A stretch of DNA of 45,712 bases from Streptomyces sp. PTY087I2 (GTDB lineage Bacteria > Actinomycetota > Actinomycetes > Streptomycetales > Streptomycetaceae): assembly GCF_001687325.1 (NCBI RefSeq), contig NZ_LZRD01000040.1, positions 1 to 45,712 of the forward strand. Direction: 5' to 3'. The position numbers and the translations under genes were made by a program. How positions within the stretch are numbered: the stretch's first letter is position 1; the number at the start of each line of letters is the position of its first letter. The notes below the pieces were generated by a model. It saw nothing but the letters and a program-made list of their open reading frames with translations, made no database searches and was not told the DNA's origin. Shown here one piece after another: positions 1 to 9,843 of the stretch.

Positions 1-311
1 CCCCGGTTGCGTACGAGCCCCGGCCCCAGCACGCGCCCCCGCAGCAGTCCGCGCCCGCGCCCCAGGGGCAGCCCGCCCCGCCGGCCCAGCAGCCGCCTCC
101 CGCCGCGCCGCCGCAGGGCCGGGATGCCGCCCCCGCCCCCGAGCCCTCGCACAGTTCGTACGGGGCGGAGCCGCCGCGGTCCGTCTCCCCTGAGGACGAC
201 GTTCCTGAGGACGACGATCCGGATCTCGTCGACTCCGCGCTCTCCGGCCACGACCTGATCGTCCGCGAGCTCGGCGCCACGGTGATCGACGAGTTCGCCA
301 ACGAGCAGTGA
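1..311 (+). CDS. dnaX: DNA polymerase III gamma/tau subunit, C-terminal tail (partial)
   Basis: Only the last ~102 codons are present; the frame is read from base 3 to the TGA at 309-311. The tail is a low-complexity Pro/Gln/Ala stretch, then an acidic patch, then the ending SGHDLIVRELGATVIDEF. That ending is what I know from streptomycete DnaX, the clamp-loader ATPase of the replicative polymerase. The ATPase domain lies outside the window. The identification rests on the tail and on the dnaX-purD order typical of Streptomyces. Confidence 0.8.
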   Translation, partial: PVAYEPRPQHAPPQQSAPAPQGQPAPPAQQPPPAAPPQGRDAAPAPEPSHSSYGAEPPRSVSPEDDVPEDDDPDLVDSALSGHDLIVRELGATVIDEFANEQ

Positions 312-416
312 GGCGGGGAGGCCCCCGCCTTCCCGTCCCCGTGATGTCCCCGCCTCCCCGTCCCCGTAATGCCGTCCACCCACCGGCGGCCGTCAAGGCT
401 CCCCGTCCCCGGCGGC

Positions 417-429
417 TAGGCTGCACCCC
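417..429 (+). promoter_or_regulatory. purD -10 element, leaderless start
   Basis: TAGGCT at 417-422 fits the TANNNT -10 consensus of the principal sigma factor. It is followed by exactly 7 nt and then the purD GTG at 430, so the transcript probably begins at the start codon. No Shine-Dalgarno sequence precedes the GTG and no strong -35 is visible. The 118-nt gap after dnaX holds nothing else recognisable. Confidence 0.5.
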
Positions 430-1692
<1,263 letters not shown>

Positions 1693-2050
1693 TCCGCCCG
1701 CTTACGAGTTACGAGGATCTCCGCAGCCCCTCGCGCCCGCCCGCTCCCTCACGCCACCGGCGTACGCGGCAGGCGCGAGGGGCTGTTCCGTGCCACCGGT
1801 CCGTTCCCCGGGGCCCTGCCCCATGGGCGCGAACACGTCAGCAGCTTTGCCCAAAGCCATTCCATCGGGTGACGACTGGGCTATCCGGATGACGGCCGCC
1901 GGGCCCCCAACTAGGGTGCGGCGCAAGCGTTCCGGCACTTGGCCCACCGGCATTGCGATGTCGGTGGCGGGTGCCACAGTGGGGGAGTGAGCAACACCGC
2001 CGCGAGGGCCAAGAGGGCCGCGATGAGGGCAGAGGGGGTGACGTCCGGCC
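1693..2050. other. purD downstream intergenic region
   Basis: The 358-nt gap holds a perfect 13-bp inverted repeat (1725-1737 with 1772-1784, 34-nt loop) that may end purD transcription; no T-run follows. Further on, a TTGCGA / CACAGT pair (1953-1958, 1975-1980) lies just before a GTG at 1987 that opens a 28-codon frame overlapping the next gene's start. I see no convincing full gene here. Confidence 0.5.
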
Positions 2051-3799
2051 GTGTCCGGTATCGATGTGGGTGAGGAGCCGGGTGCGCGGGCCGCGCAGGC
2101 CCGGGCGCTCGCCCTGCTGCGGATCCGCAGCAGGGCCCTGGCCGTGGCGATCCTGCCCGCGGCCGTCGCCGTCGTGCTGTTCGCGGCGGACGCGCAGGGG
2201 CACCTGGCCGGTCCGGCCTGGGACGCCGTGCGCTGGACGGTCCTCGGCGTCGCGGTCGTCGTGCTGCTGGTGACGGTCCTGGTCGCCGTCTCCGTGGCCC
2301 GCGCGCGGCCCGCGATGAGCCCGACCGTCCCCGTGCCGGAGGAAGGCGCCCCCGACCTCTACCGCCTGGTCCGTGACCTGGCGGACCGGCTCGACGTGCC
2401 CGCTCCCTCGGCCATAGCGCTCACCCCGGACTGCGACAGCTGGCTGGAGGACCGCACGCACCGCGCGCTCCGGAAGAGGTCTGGACCCTCGCTCCGGAAG
2501 GGCCCGGACGCCTCCGCGGGCTCCTCCGAGGCCGCGGACACCGCCCCCGTCCTGGTCATCGGCTCGCCCTTCCTGTGGTGGATGCGGGTCGCCGAGCTCC
2601 GCGCCGTCCTCGCCCCCGTGGTGGCGGGCACCGGGCCGTCCGCGCATCCCGACATAGCCGCCGCCCGCCGCTTCGTCCGCGGTCTGGACGCCGCCGTGGC
2701 CGACGGGGCCGCCCCCGGCAAGGGCCCCCTCCGCGCTGCCCCGGCCGCCTTCACCGGCTGGGTCGCCCGGCTGCTGCTGCGGGCCTGCCGGGGCCATGCC
2801 GCCGAGATGGAGCGGTGCGTGGCGGCCGCCGCGTCCATGCGGGCCCAGACGGTCGACTACGGGCTGCGCATCGCCGCCCAGGAACAGGTCGGCCTCGCCT
2901 ACGCCGGCTGGGACCGGCTGCTGACCCGGGTGGCGCTGCCCGCCTGGCGGATGGGCCGCTGGCCCTCCCGGCTCGACGCCGGAGTCGTCTCCGCGCTCAC
3001 CGAGCTCTCCCGCCGGGACCGGCTGGCCGACGGCTTCGCCCTGCGCCTGGGCGAGCGCCCCGCGTGCGACCTGCTGGAGGAGCCCGGGGTGGCCGACGAG
3101 GCCGCGTCCCTGCTCGCCGCCCGGCTCTTCCACGGCGGCCCCGCCGAGAGCGGTCCGGGCTGGGCGCCGGTGGACTGGCAGCAGTATCCCGACGAGGTCG
3201 TCGACCGGAAGTGGCGCAGCGAGGCGGCCCGGCTGCACCGCGTCCTGGACACCCTGGGCGCCCCCCGCGCCTCCGCCGCCGACCCGGCCGTCCCCACCCT
3301 GGCCCGGGTGATGGAGCATCTGTCCGGCGCCGGCGGACCCGGCGGCCCGGGCGAGGCGCTCGCGGCGGGCATCGGCGCCGCGGTCGCCCGCGAGGAGGCC
3401 GAATCCCCGGGGCACGGCGGCCCGGGGACAGGAGACGCGGCGCACGGCGGCGGCCAGGGCCACGGCGGCGCGGGGAGCGGTGGCGGCCAGGCCGACGACC
3501 CCCTCGACCTCTGGGGGCCGGGCCCGCTGCCCCTCTTCCCGCTCCAGCCGCCGCGTACGGGCACCGAACTGCTCGCCGACCACGTCGCCGCCATGGTCTG
3601 CTGCGCGGCCGTGGACACGGCCGGCGCGGCCCCCGGCCTGGACTGGCTGGACGGGCCAGCCCTGCTCGTCGGCGGCGAGCGGCGGGCGGACCTCGCGGCT
3701 CCGGTCCTCAGCCTCGTCGAGGACGGCGATCCGGACCCGCTGCTGTCCTGGCTCGCCGAGGTGGGCGTGCGCTCCGACAAGCCGGTCCGGCTGGTGTGA
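2051..3799 (+). CDS. Membrane protein resembling an M48 peptidase that lacks HExxH
   Basis: The 582-aa protein has two predicted N-terminal membrane helices (~27-47 and ~61-83). A cytosolic region follows whose start matches the layout of M48/HtpX peptidases: PDLYRLVRDLADRL then a PSAIALTPD strand (~101-127), and VLVIGSPFLWW...AELRAVLA (~167-188). In active M48 enzymes AVLA runs straight into HExxH; here the sequence is AVLAPVVAG, so the zinc-binding and catalytic residues are missing. The C-terminal half is Ala-rich with a Gly/His linker around 440-480. The GTG start follows an AGGGGG stretch. It is probably a non-catalytic scaffold or regulator; the M48 relation is my inference from motif order, and the function is unknown. 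Confidence 0.6.
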   Translation: MSGIDVGEEPGARAAQARALALLRIRSRALAVAILPAAVAVVLFAADAQGHLAGPAWDAVRWTVLGVAVVVLLVTVLVAVSVARARPAMSPTVPVPEEGAPDLYRLVRDLADRLDVPAPSAIALTPDCDSWLEDRTHRALRKRSGPSLRKGPDASAGSSEAADTAPVLVIGSPFLWWMRVAELRAVLAPVVAGTGPSAHPDIAAARRFVRGLDAAVADGAAPGKGPLRAAPAAFTGWVARLLLRACRGHAAEMERCVAAAASMRAQTVDYGLRIAAQEQVGLAYAGWDRLLTRVALPAWRMGRWPSRLDAGVVSALTELSRRDRLADGFALRLGERPACDLLEEPGVADEAASLLAARLFHGGPAESGPGWAPVDWQQYPDEVVDRKWRSEAARLHRVLDTLGAPRASAADPAVPTLARVMEHLSGAGGPGGPGEALAAGIGAAVAREEAESPGHGGPGTGDAAHGGGQGHGGAGSGGGQADDPLDLWGPGPLPLFPLQPPRTGTELLADHVAAMVCCAAVDTAGAAPGLDWLDGPALLVGGERRADLAAPVLSLVEDGDPDPLLSWLAEVGVRSDKPVRLV

Positions 3800-3852
3800 C
3801 CACGTACGCCGACCGACCAGGGCGCCCCGGAGCCGTCACGCAGTCCGCCACC

Positions 3853-3920
3853 GAAGCCGGGCACGCGCGGACCCCGAAGCCGGGCACGCGCGGACCCGCG
3901 AGCCGGGCGCGCGGACCCCG
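3853..3920 (+). repeat. 23-nt tandem repeat, three copies
   Basis: Units at 3853-3875 and 3876-3898 share GAAGCCGGGCACGCGCGGAC; a third, degenerate unit covers 3899-3920. The array lies in the 287-nt gap between the M48-like gene and the DMFase-like gene. It is non-coding and its role is unknown. Confidence 0.7.
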
Positions 3921-4086
3921 GAGTCCGGAATTCGGAAGGAATGGTTCCGTTCTCGTCAATTCGCGACGAAGGGTGACGGGCTGCGTGCGTTATGTGATGT
4001 GCTGGGGATCGGCGCTGACATTCGGCGCACCAGAGTTGTCCGGGGGTCGCCCGAGTCGTCCGGGGGATCCGAGGGAGGGGCGCGGC

Positions 4087-5541
4087 ATGGGGGCGGAGCA
4101 GATTCGCCGGTGGGAGTCGGGTGCCCTCGCGCACGCGGTGAGCGATCCCTTCGGCCAGGGCCCGCTGCCCTGGCTGCGCGGCAGTGAGACCTACTTCGAC
4201 GACACCGGCCAGGTCGTCCCCTGGTACGCCGACCTCGCCCGCTCCACCGGCGGCGGCACCCGCACCGCCGACGACGTGCACCGTCAGATCAAGGGCTTCG
4301 TCTCGCCCGGCGCGGCGGCCCCCGGCGAGGCCATCGACTTCCACATCACCGTGGACCCGCCCCAGCAGTTCTCCGTCGACGTCTACCGGATCGGTCACTA
4401 CGGCGGCGACGGCGCGGCCAAGATCACCACGAGCCCGCGGCTCTCCGGCATCGTCCAGCCCCCGCCGCTCGCCGCCGACCGGACCGTCTCCTGCCACCAC
4501 TGGTGGATGTCCTGGCGGCTCCAGATCCCGAGCTACTGGTCGGTCGGCGCGTATGTGGCCGTCCTGACCACCGCTGACGGCTACCGCTCGCACATCCCCT
4601 TCACCGTGCGCCACGACCACCCCGCCGACCTGCTGCTCCTGCTGCCCGACATCACCTGGCAGGCGTACAACCTCTACCCGGAGGACGGCCGCACCGGCGC
4701 CAGCCTCTACCACGCGTGGGACGAGCGGGGGCGGCTGCTCGGCGAGGAGGACGCCGCCGTCACGATCTCCTTCGACCGCCCGTACGCCGGATCGGGCCTG
4801 CCGCTGCACGTGGGACACGCGTACGACTTCATCCGCTGGGCCGAGCGGTACGGCTACGACCTCGCCTACGCCGACGCCCGCGACCTGCACGCGGGCCGCG
4901 TCGACCCCAGCCGCTACCGGGGCCTGGTCTTCCCCGGCCACGACGAGTACTGGTCGCTGCCGATGCGCCGGGCCGCCGAGCGCGCCCGGGACTCCGGCAC
5001 CTCGCTCGTCTTCCTCTCCGCCAACACCATGTACTGGCAGGTGGGCCTCGCCCCCTCCGCGTCCAACGAGCCCGACCGGCTGCTGACCTGCCGCAAACGC
5101 CGGGGGCCCGGGAAGTCCGCCCTGTGGCGCGAGGTGGACCGGCCCGAGCAGCAACTCCTCGGCATCCAGTACGCGGGCCGGGTCCCCGACCCCCGCCCGC
5201 TCGTCGTGCGCAACGCCGAGCACTGGCTCTGGGACTCCACGGGCGCGGTCGAGGGCGACGAGATCCCGGGCCTGGTCGCCGGCGAGGCCGACCGCTACTT
5301 CCCGCGCACCAGCCTGCCCGAGCACGACACCCGGATCCTGCTCGCCCACTCCCCGTACGAGGACTCCGAGGGCGCCACCCGCCACCAGGAGACCTCGCTC
5401 TACCAGGCCCCCTCCGGCGCGCTCGTCTTCGCCTCCGGCACCTTCGCCTGGTCCCCGGCCCTGGACCGCCCCGGCCACACCGACCCCCGGATCCAGCGGG
5501 CCACCGCCAACCTCCTCGACCGGATCTGCAAGCGCGACTGA
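4087..5541 (+). CDS. N,N-dimethylformamidase large-subunit-like protein
   Basis: The 484-aa protein resembles the C-terminal domain of the large subunit of N,N-dimethylformamidase, an iron enzyme that cleaves dimethylformamide. An N-terminal Ig-like/jelly-roll region (~70-175, with IDFHITVD and FSVDVYRIGHYGG) precedes a ThuA/glutaminase-like fold (~180-484). HDEYW (285-289) and NTMYWQ (313-318) supply tyrosines that plausibly match the iron-ligand tyrosines of the real enzyme. No small-subunit gene lies nearby, so DMFase activity is not implied. The start ATG follows a GAGGGAGGGG ribosome site. There is no signal peptide. It lies 84 nt before purC. Real substrate unknown. Confidence 0.7.
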   Translation: MGAEQIRRWESGALAHAVSDPFGQGPLPWLRGSETYFDDTGQVVPWYADLARSTGGGTRTADDVHRQIKGFVSPGAAAPGEAIDFHITVDPPQQFSVDVYRIGHYGGDGAAKITTSPRLSGIVQPPPLAADRTVSCHHWWMSWRLQIPSYWSVGAYVAVLTTADGYRSHIPFTVRHDHPADLLLLLPDITWQAYNLYPEDGRTGASLYHAWDERGRLLGEEDAAVTISFDRPYAGSGLPLHVGHAYDFIRWAERYGYDLAYADARDLHAGRVDPSRYRGLVFPGHDEYWSLPMRRAAERARDSGTSLVFLSANTMYWQVGLAPSASNEPDRLLTCRKRRGPGKSALWREVDRPEQQLLGIQYAGRVPDPRPLVVRNAEHWLWDSTGAVEGDEIPGLVAGEADRYFPRTSLPEHDTRILLAHSPYEDSEGATRHQETSLYQAPSGALVFASGTFAWSPALDRPGHTDPRIQRATANLLDRICKRD

Positions 5542-5625
5542 CCTAGGGGCGGGCCCCGGGCGAGCAGTGGGCCGCGGATACGGGACAATCGGAACCGCTC
5601 CTGGATCAATCTACGCGGAGGCACC

Positions 5626-6540
5626 GTGTCCGGTTTTGTAGAAAAGCCCGAGCCCGTACAGGTTCCGGGCCTCACCCACCTGCACACCGGCAAGGTGCGT
5701 GACCTGTACCGGAACGAGGCGGGCGACCTCGTGATGGTCGCCAGTGACCGCATGTCCGCGTACGACTGGGTCCTGCCGACCGAGATCCCCGACAAGGGCC
5801 GCGTCCTCACCCGGCTCTCGCTCTGGTGGTTCGACCAGCTCGCCGACCTCGTCCCCAACCACGTCATCTCCACCGAGCTGCCCCCGGGCGCCCCGGCCGA
5901 CTGGGCGGGCCGCACCCTCATCTGCAAGTCCCTGCGCATGGTCGAGGTCGAGTGCGTGGCGCGCGGCTATCTGACCGGCTCCGGGCTCGTCGAGTACGAC
6001 GCCACCCGTACGGTCTGCGGCATCGGTCTCCCCGAGGGCCTGGTCAACGGGTCCGAGCTGCCCGGCCCGATCTTCACCCCCGCCACCAAGGCGGCCGTCG
6101 GCGACCACGACGAGAACGTCAGTTACGAGGACGTCGCCCGCGAGGTCGGCGTGGAGACCGCCGCCGAGCTGCGGCGCACCACGCTCGACGTCTACCGCCG
6201 GGCCCGGGACATCGCGCACGAGCGCGGGATCATCCTGGCCGACACCAAGTTCGAGTTCGGCTTCGAGACCACCGAGGACGGGACCGAGCGGCTGATCATC
6301 GCCGACGAGGTGCTGACCCCGGACTCCTCGCGCTTCTGGCCCGCCGCCACCTGGGAGCCCGGCCGCGCACAGCCCAGCTACGACAAGCAGTTCGTGCGCG
6401 ACTGGCTGACCTCGCCGGCCTCCGGCTGGGACCGCAGGAGCGAGCAGCCGCCCCCGGCGCTGCCGCAGGAGATCGTGGACGCGACCCGCGCCAAGTACAT
6501 CGAGGCGTTCGAGGTGCTGACCGGCACCAGCTGGGCGTAA
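5626..6540 (+). CDS. purC: SAICAR synthetase
   Basis: PurC condenses CAIR with aspartate using ATP. At 304 aa it is the longer, stand-alone bacterial form. Diagnostic motifs are HTGKVRDLY near the N terminus, SDRMSAYDW (~43-51), ECVARGYLTGSG and DTKFEFGF. The GTG start follows GCGGAGG. The gene ends 11 nt before a perfect 19-bp hairpin that it shares with the convergent tRNA-Gly. Confidence 0.97.
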   Translation: MSGFVEKPEPVQVPGLTHLHTGKVRDLYRNEAGDLVMVASDRMSAYDWVLPTEIPDKGRVLTRLSLWWFDQLADLVPNHVISTELPPGAPADWAGRTLICKSLRMVEVECVARGYLTGSGLVEYDATRTVCGIGLPEGLVNGSELPGPIFTPATKAAVGDHDENVSYEDVAREVGVETAAELRRTTLDVYRRARDIAHERGIILADTKFEFGFETTEDGTERLIIADEVLTPDSSRFWPAATWEPGRAQPSYDKQFVRDWLTSPASGWDRRSEQPPPALPQEIVDATRAKYIEAFEVLTGTSWA

Positions 6541-6551
6541 CGACCGGCGAC

Positions 6552-6593
6552 ATGAAGAAGGCCCCGGACCGAAAGGTCCGGGGCCTTCTTCAT
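6552..6593. terminator. Bidirectional hairpin terminator between purC and tRNA-Gly
   Basis: Perfect 19-bp stem (6552-6570 with 6575-6593) closed by a GAAA tetraloop. Its AAGAAGG / CCTTCTT base serves both strands, so it can end purC transcripts (plus) and tRNA-Gly transcripts (minus). Confidence 0.85.
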
Positions 6594-6597
6594 CTGG

Positions 6598-6670
6598 AGC
6601 GGACGACCAGGTTCGAACTGGCGACCTCAACCTTGGCAAGGTTGCGCTCTACCAACTGAGCTACGTCCGC
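6598..6670 (-). tRNA. tRNA-Gly(GCC), copy 1
   Basis: A 73-nt cloverleaf: acceptor GCGGACG/CGTCCGC, D-loop with GG, anticodon loop TTGCCAA (GCC, reads GGC/GGU), T-loop TTCGAAC, discriminator T. CCA is encoded on the genome (6595-6597). The body is identical to the copy at 10976-11048. Confidence 0.97.
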
Positions 6671-6693
6671 AGTGCGCCGAAGCGCGATGCCTA

Positions 6694-7314
6694 CTATACC
6701 CATCCTCGCTCGCGTGCGAGACGCACTGCCGTATGCCGGTTCTCCGCACCGATCTTGGAGGCGGCCGACGACAGATAGTTGCGTACGGTCCCCTGGGACA
6801 GCGAGGCCCGCTCGGCGATCTCCGCGACCGGCGCCCCGTCCGCCGCCAGTTCGAGCACCTCGGCCTCCCGGGCGGTCAGCGGGGAGTCCCCGGCGGAGAT
6901 CGCGTCGGCGGCCAACTCCGGATCCACGTAACGGTTTCCGGCGTGGACGGTACGGATGATCTCGGCCAGCCGCCGGGCGCTGACGGTCTTGGGCACGAAG
7001 CCGCGTACGCCGGCGGCGAGCGCCCGCTTGAGGTGCCCGGGGCGGCCGTGACTGGTCACGATCATGGTGCGGCAGTCGGGCAGTTCGGCCCGCAGTGATG
7101 TGGCGACCTTCACACCGTCCGCGCCCGGCATCTGGAGATCCAGGACGGCGACGTCGGGCCGGTGCGCCAGCGCCATCGCCAGGGCCTCGGGCCCGCTCGC
7201 CGCCTCCGCGACCACGACGAGGTCCTCCTCCAGCGCGAGCAGCGCGGCCAGCGCGCCCCGGATCAGGTGCTCGTCGTCGGCCAGCAGGACGCGCAGGGGC
7301 TGCGCGGTGGTCAT
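6694..7314 (-). CDS. NarL/DesR-type response regulator
   Basis: This 206-aa two-component regulator has a receiver domain (~5-120) with acidic pair D13-D14, phospho-acceptor D59 in VLDLQMPG and switch lysine in FVPKT. A LuxR-type helix-turn-helix follows (~140-206, SPLTAREAEVLELAADG and SQGTVRNYLSSA). Its ATG overlaps the kinase stop by 4 nt, so the two are translationally coupled and are surely cognate. It is the last gene of an ABC-exporter operon, a layout usual for systems that sense membrane state or cell-envelope antibiotics and control their own exporter. The inducer is unknown. Confidence 0.93.
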   Translation of the reverse strand: MTTAQPLRVLLADDEHLIRGALAALLALEEDLVVVAEAASGPEALAMALAHRPDVAVLDLQMPGADGVKVATSLRAELPDCRTMIVTSHGRPGHLKRALAAGVRGFVPKTVSARRLAEIIRTVHAGNRYVDPELAADAISAGDSPLTAREAEVLELAADGAPVAEIAERASLSQGTVRNYLSSAASKIGAENRHTAVRLARERGWV

Positions 7315-9020
7315 CGTTCCTCCGGGAGAGCGGAAGGGGCGGGGGAGGGAGCGGGAGAAGCGGAGCCCACGGCTCCACCCGAAGCCGAGGCGTCGCGTCC
7401 GTCCGAGGCCGGAGGGCCGCCCGAGGTGGGGTGTTCGCCCGAGACGTCCCGCCCGCCGGGGCCCGAGGCGGTACGTCCGCCGGGATCCGGGCCTTCGCCC
7501 GAGCCCGGAGGGCCGCCCGAGGTGGAGTGTTCACCCGAGACGTCCCGCCCGCCGGAGCCCGAGGCGTCCCGCCCGCCGGGGCCCGAGGCGGTACGTCCGC
7601 CGGAGCCCGGGCCTCCGGCCGAGCCCGGGAGGCCTCCCCCGCGCGAGTCGGCCCGCCCGCCCGCACCCGCAGAGGCGGGCTGCCTACCTGAGGGCAGGGA
7701 CCCGCCCGCGCCCGAGACGTCCCGCCCGCCCGAGCCCTGTCCGGAAGCCGTCAGTGGCACCGTCGCCGTCACCCGGAAGTGATCGTCCCCGACGGGCCCC
7801 GCGGTGAGGGTTCCGCCGAGCGCACCGAGCCGTTCGCGCAGCCCGGCCAGGCCCGAACCGCCGCCGGCTCCCCCGCCGTCGGCCTCGCCGCCGACCGGAT
7901 CCATGGCCCCCGCCCCGTCGTTCTCGACCTCCAGGACCACCGCGTCCCGCGTCCGGGTCAGGCGGATCGAGCAGTGGCGCGGGTCGCCGTGGCGCAGGAC
8001 GTTCGTCGCGGTCTCGCGGACCACCCAGCCGAGCGCCGCCTGCACGGCGGCCGGAGCCCCGATACCGGCCGGGCCGTCCGCGCCCTCGACGGTGACGGAG
8101 ATCCCGGCGGCCTGCAACACGCCCCGCGCGCCCATGAGTTCGGTGGGCAGATCCGCCTCCCGGTAGCCGCGTACGACATCGCGGACCTCCTGCTGCGACG
8201 CCCGGGCGATCCGCTGCACCTCCACCATCTGGTCCACCGCCGCCGGGTTCCCGCGCTGGGCCAGCTCCACGGCCAGCTCGCTCTTCAGGGCGATCACCGA
8301 CAGGTTCCGGCCCAGCACGTCGTGCATGTCCCGGCCGAACCGCAGCCGCTCCTCCGCCACCGCGAGGCGGGCCTGCATGTCCCGCGCCTCCTCCGCCTGC
8401 CACATCACGGACAGGCTCCAGCCGCTGGGGCGTACCGAGCCGATCACCAGCACGGTGGCGAGGGCCATGCTCAGGGCCGTGGCCAGCAGCGGGGTCCCGG
8501 TCCCCCCGAAGGCGGCCAGCAGGCCCACGAAGGCCGCGATGTACGCCGCCGCGTGCAGCAGGAACTTCCGGGCGGGGACGAGCAGGGCGTACGGGATCCC
8601 GAACGCGATCGGCACGTCCATCGCCATCACCGGCAGCGCCCGGTCGGCCAGGCCGTCCACCGCCATGAGGGCGATCAGCAGCCCGGACAGCACCGCCAGC
8701 AGCACCGCCGGAAGCCGCAGCCGCCGCCGGGGGAAGGGCTCGGCCCCCCGGTAGTGGTCGAACGCCGGCCGCACGTTGACATTGCTCAGCACGGACTGGG
8801 CGACGTTCACGGCGAGCAGGGTCGCGCCGATGGCCACCGCCCAGGCGCCCCGGTCGAAGACCGTGGCCAGCGGCAGGAGTCCCCAGGTCAGCAGGAACAG
8901 CCAGACCAACGAGCAGAGCGTCACCCGGGTGTACAGGTCGATGCGCTGGAGCTTGCTGCGCTCGTGCCAGCCGCGCCGCCAGCCCCGTACCCGACCGATC
9001 ACGCCCCTCAGCCCCTTCAT
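7311..9020 (-). CDS. DesK/NarL-family sensor histidine kinase with long repeat tail
   Basis: A 569-aa kinase. Several membrane helices fill ~35-195 with no large extracellular domain. HisKA_3 follows, with H233 in RDMHDVLGRN, and then a HATPase domain (~325-423) with ETATNVLRH, VENDGAG and GLAGLRERL. After the ATPase comes an unusual ~146-aa Gly/Ser/Pro tail (424-569) built from near-repeats of GRDVSGEH and GRTASGPG. It is encoded by 96-nt direct repeats and is not part of the family fold. The chosen ATG lies one base after the permease stop; a longer in-frame start would overlap the permease. Likely autophosphorylates and passes phosphate to the downstream regulator. Confidence 0.92.
   Translation of the reverse strand: MKGLRGVIGRVRGWRRGWHERSKLQRIDLYTRVTLCSLVWLFLLTWGLLPLATVFDRGAWAVAIGATLLAVNVAQSVLSNVNVRPAFDHYRGAEPFPRRRLRLPAVLLAVLSGLLIALMAVDGLADRALPVMAMDVPIAFGIPYALLVPARKFLLHAAAYIAAFVGLLAAFGGTGTPLLATALSMALATVLVIGSVRPSGWSLSVMWQAEEARDMQARLAVAEERLRFGRDMHDVLGRNLSVIALKSELAVELAQRGNPAAVDQMVEVQRIARASQQEVRDVVRGYREADLPTELMGARGVLQAAGISVTVEGADGPAGIGAPAAVQAALGWVVRETATNVLRHGDPRHCSIRLTRTRDAVVLEVENDGAGAMDPVGGEADGGGAGGGSGLAGLRERLGALGGTLTAGPVGDDHFRVTATVPLTASGQGSGGRDVSGAGGSLPSGRQPASAGAGGRADSRGGGLPGSAGGPGSGGRTASGPGGRDASGSGGRDVSGEHSTSGGPPGSGEGPDPGGRTASGPGGRDVSGEHPTSGGPPASDGRDASASGGAVGSASPAPSPAPSALPEER
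7411..7602 (-). repeat. 96-nt direct repeats inside the kinase gene
   Basis: GGAGGGCCGCCCGAGGTGG (plus-strand reading) recurs at 7411 and 7507, with long near-identical following sequence, giving a 96-nt (32-codon) period. An extra GAGGCGTCCCGCCCGCCGG block enlarges the second unit. All copies stay in frame and encode the disordered kinase tail. Confidence 0.75.
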
Positions 9021-9021
9021 C

Positions 9022-9843
9022 TCAGCCGCGCGGGTCCCAGCGGAACCACCGTCGCACAGCAAACACGCCGAAGGCGGTCCAGGCCAGCGCGGTCACCCCG
9101 GCGGTGAGCAGGTCGCCGCTCCCGACGCCGCCGAGCCAGCCGTGCCGGATCAGGGTCATCGCGCCCGTCATCGGCAGCAGCTCCAGTACGGAGACCAGCC
9201 TGTCCGGGAACACCGCCAGCGGCACGAACAGTCCGGAGCCGAACAGCGAGACGAAGAACAGCGGCAGGGTGGTGAGCTGCGAGGTCTGCACCGTCCGGGT
9301 GATCACGGCGGTCGCCGCCGCCAGGGCGGACATCAGGACGAAGCCCAGCACCAGACCGCCCACCAGCAGGTCGGGGCGGTGCGGCGCGCTCAGGTCGAAG
9401 GCGATCGCCCCGGCCACCACGAGCAGCACGCACTGGGCGAGCGCCAGCGCGACGGACGGCAGCGCGGTGCCGATGAGGATCTCGCGGTCGGAGATCTCGC
9501 CGGTGCGCAGCCGCTTGAGGACGAGCTCCTCGCGCCGGGCCACGTACGCGGAGACGAGGTTCATGTAGACGACCTGGAGGAGCACCATGCCGATGCCGCC
9601 GGTCAGGGTGGCGCCCGCGACGGTCAGTCCGGTGCCGCCGAGGTCGATCTGTTCGAGCGAGGACCGCATCGCGAAGATCATCGCCAGCGGCAGCAGCAGG
9701 GCCACGACGATCGCGGTCCGGTTGCGCACCAGGAGGATCAGCTCGGCGCGTCCGAGCGCGGTCAGCCGCCGGGCCACGGCCGCCGCACCCGTCGGGGAGG
9801 CGGCGGGTGTCCGGTCGCGGACGGGGGTCGTGGTGGTCGTCAT
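9022..9843 (-). CDS. ABC-2 type transporter permease
   Basis: A 273-aa integral membrane protein with about six helices, typical of ABC-2 exporter permeases: a cytosolic N terminus ending LILLVRNRTAI, a helix VALLLPLAMIF, a coupling region RREELVLKRLRTGEIS, then helices LALAQCVLLVVAGAI, GLVLGFVLMSALAA and LFFVSLFGSGLFVPL. It pairs with the ATPase immediately upstream, whose stop overlaps its ATG by 4 nt. Probable export of a drug, lipid or peptide; substrate unknown. Confidence 0.93.
   Translation of the reverse strand: MTTTTTPVRDRTPAASPTGAAAVARRLTALGRAELILLVRNRTAIVVALLLPLAMIFAMRSSLEQIDLGGTGLTVAGATLTGGIGMVLLQVVYMNLVSAYVARREELVLKRLRTGEISDREILIGTALPSVALALAQCVLLVVAGAIAFDLSAPHRPDLLVGGLVLGFVLMSALAAATAVITRTVQTSQLTTLPLFFVSLFGSGLFVPLAVFPDRLVSVLELLPMTGAMTLIRHGWLGGVGSGDLLTAGVTALAWTAFGVFAVRRWFRWDPRG

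Noticed and set aside
2899..5478. Long minus-strand frame across the M48-like and DMFase-like genes
   Set aside because: Antisense shadow of two well-supported frames and a non-coding gap.
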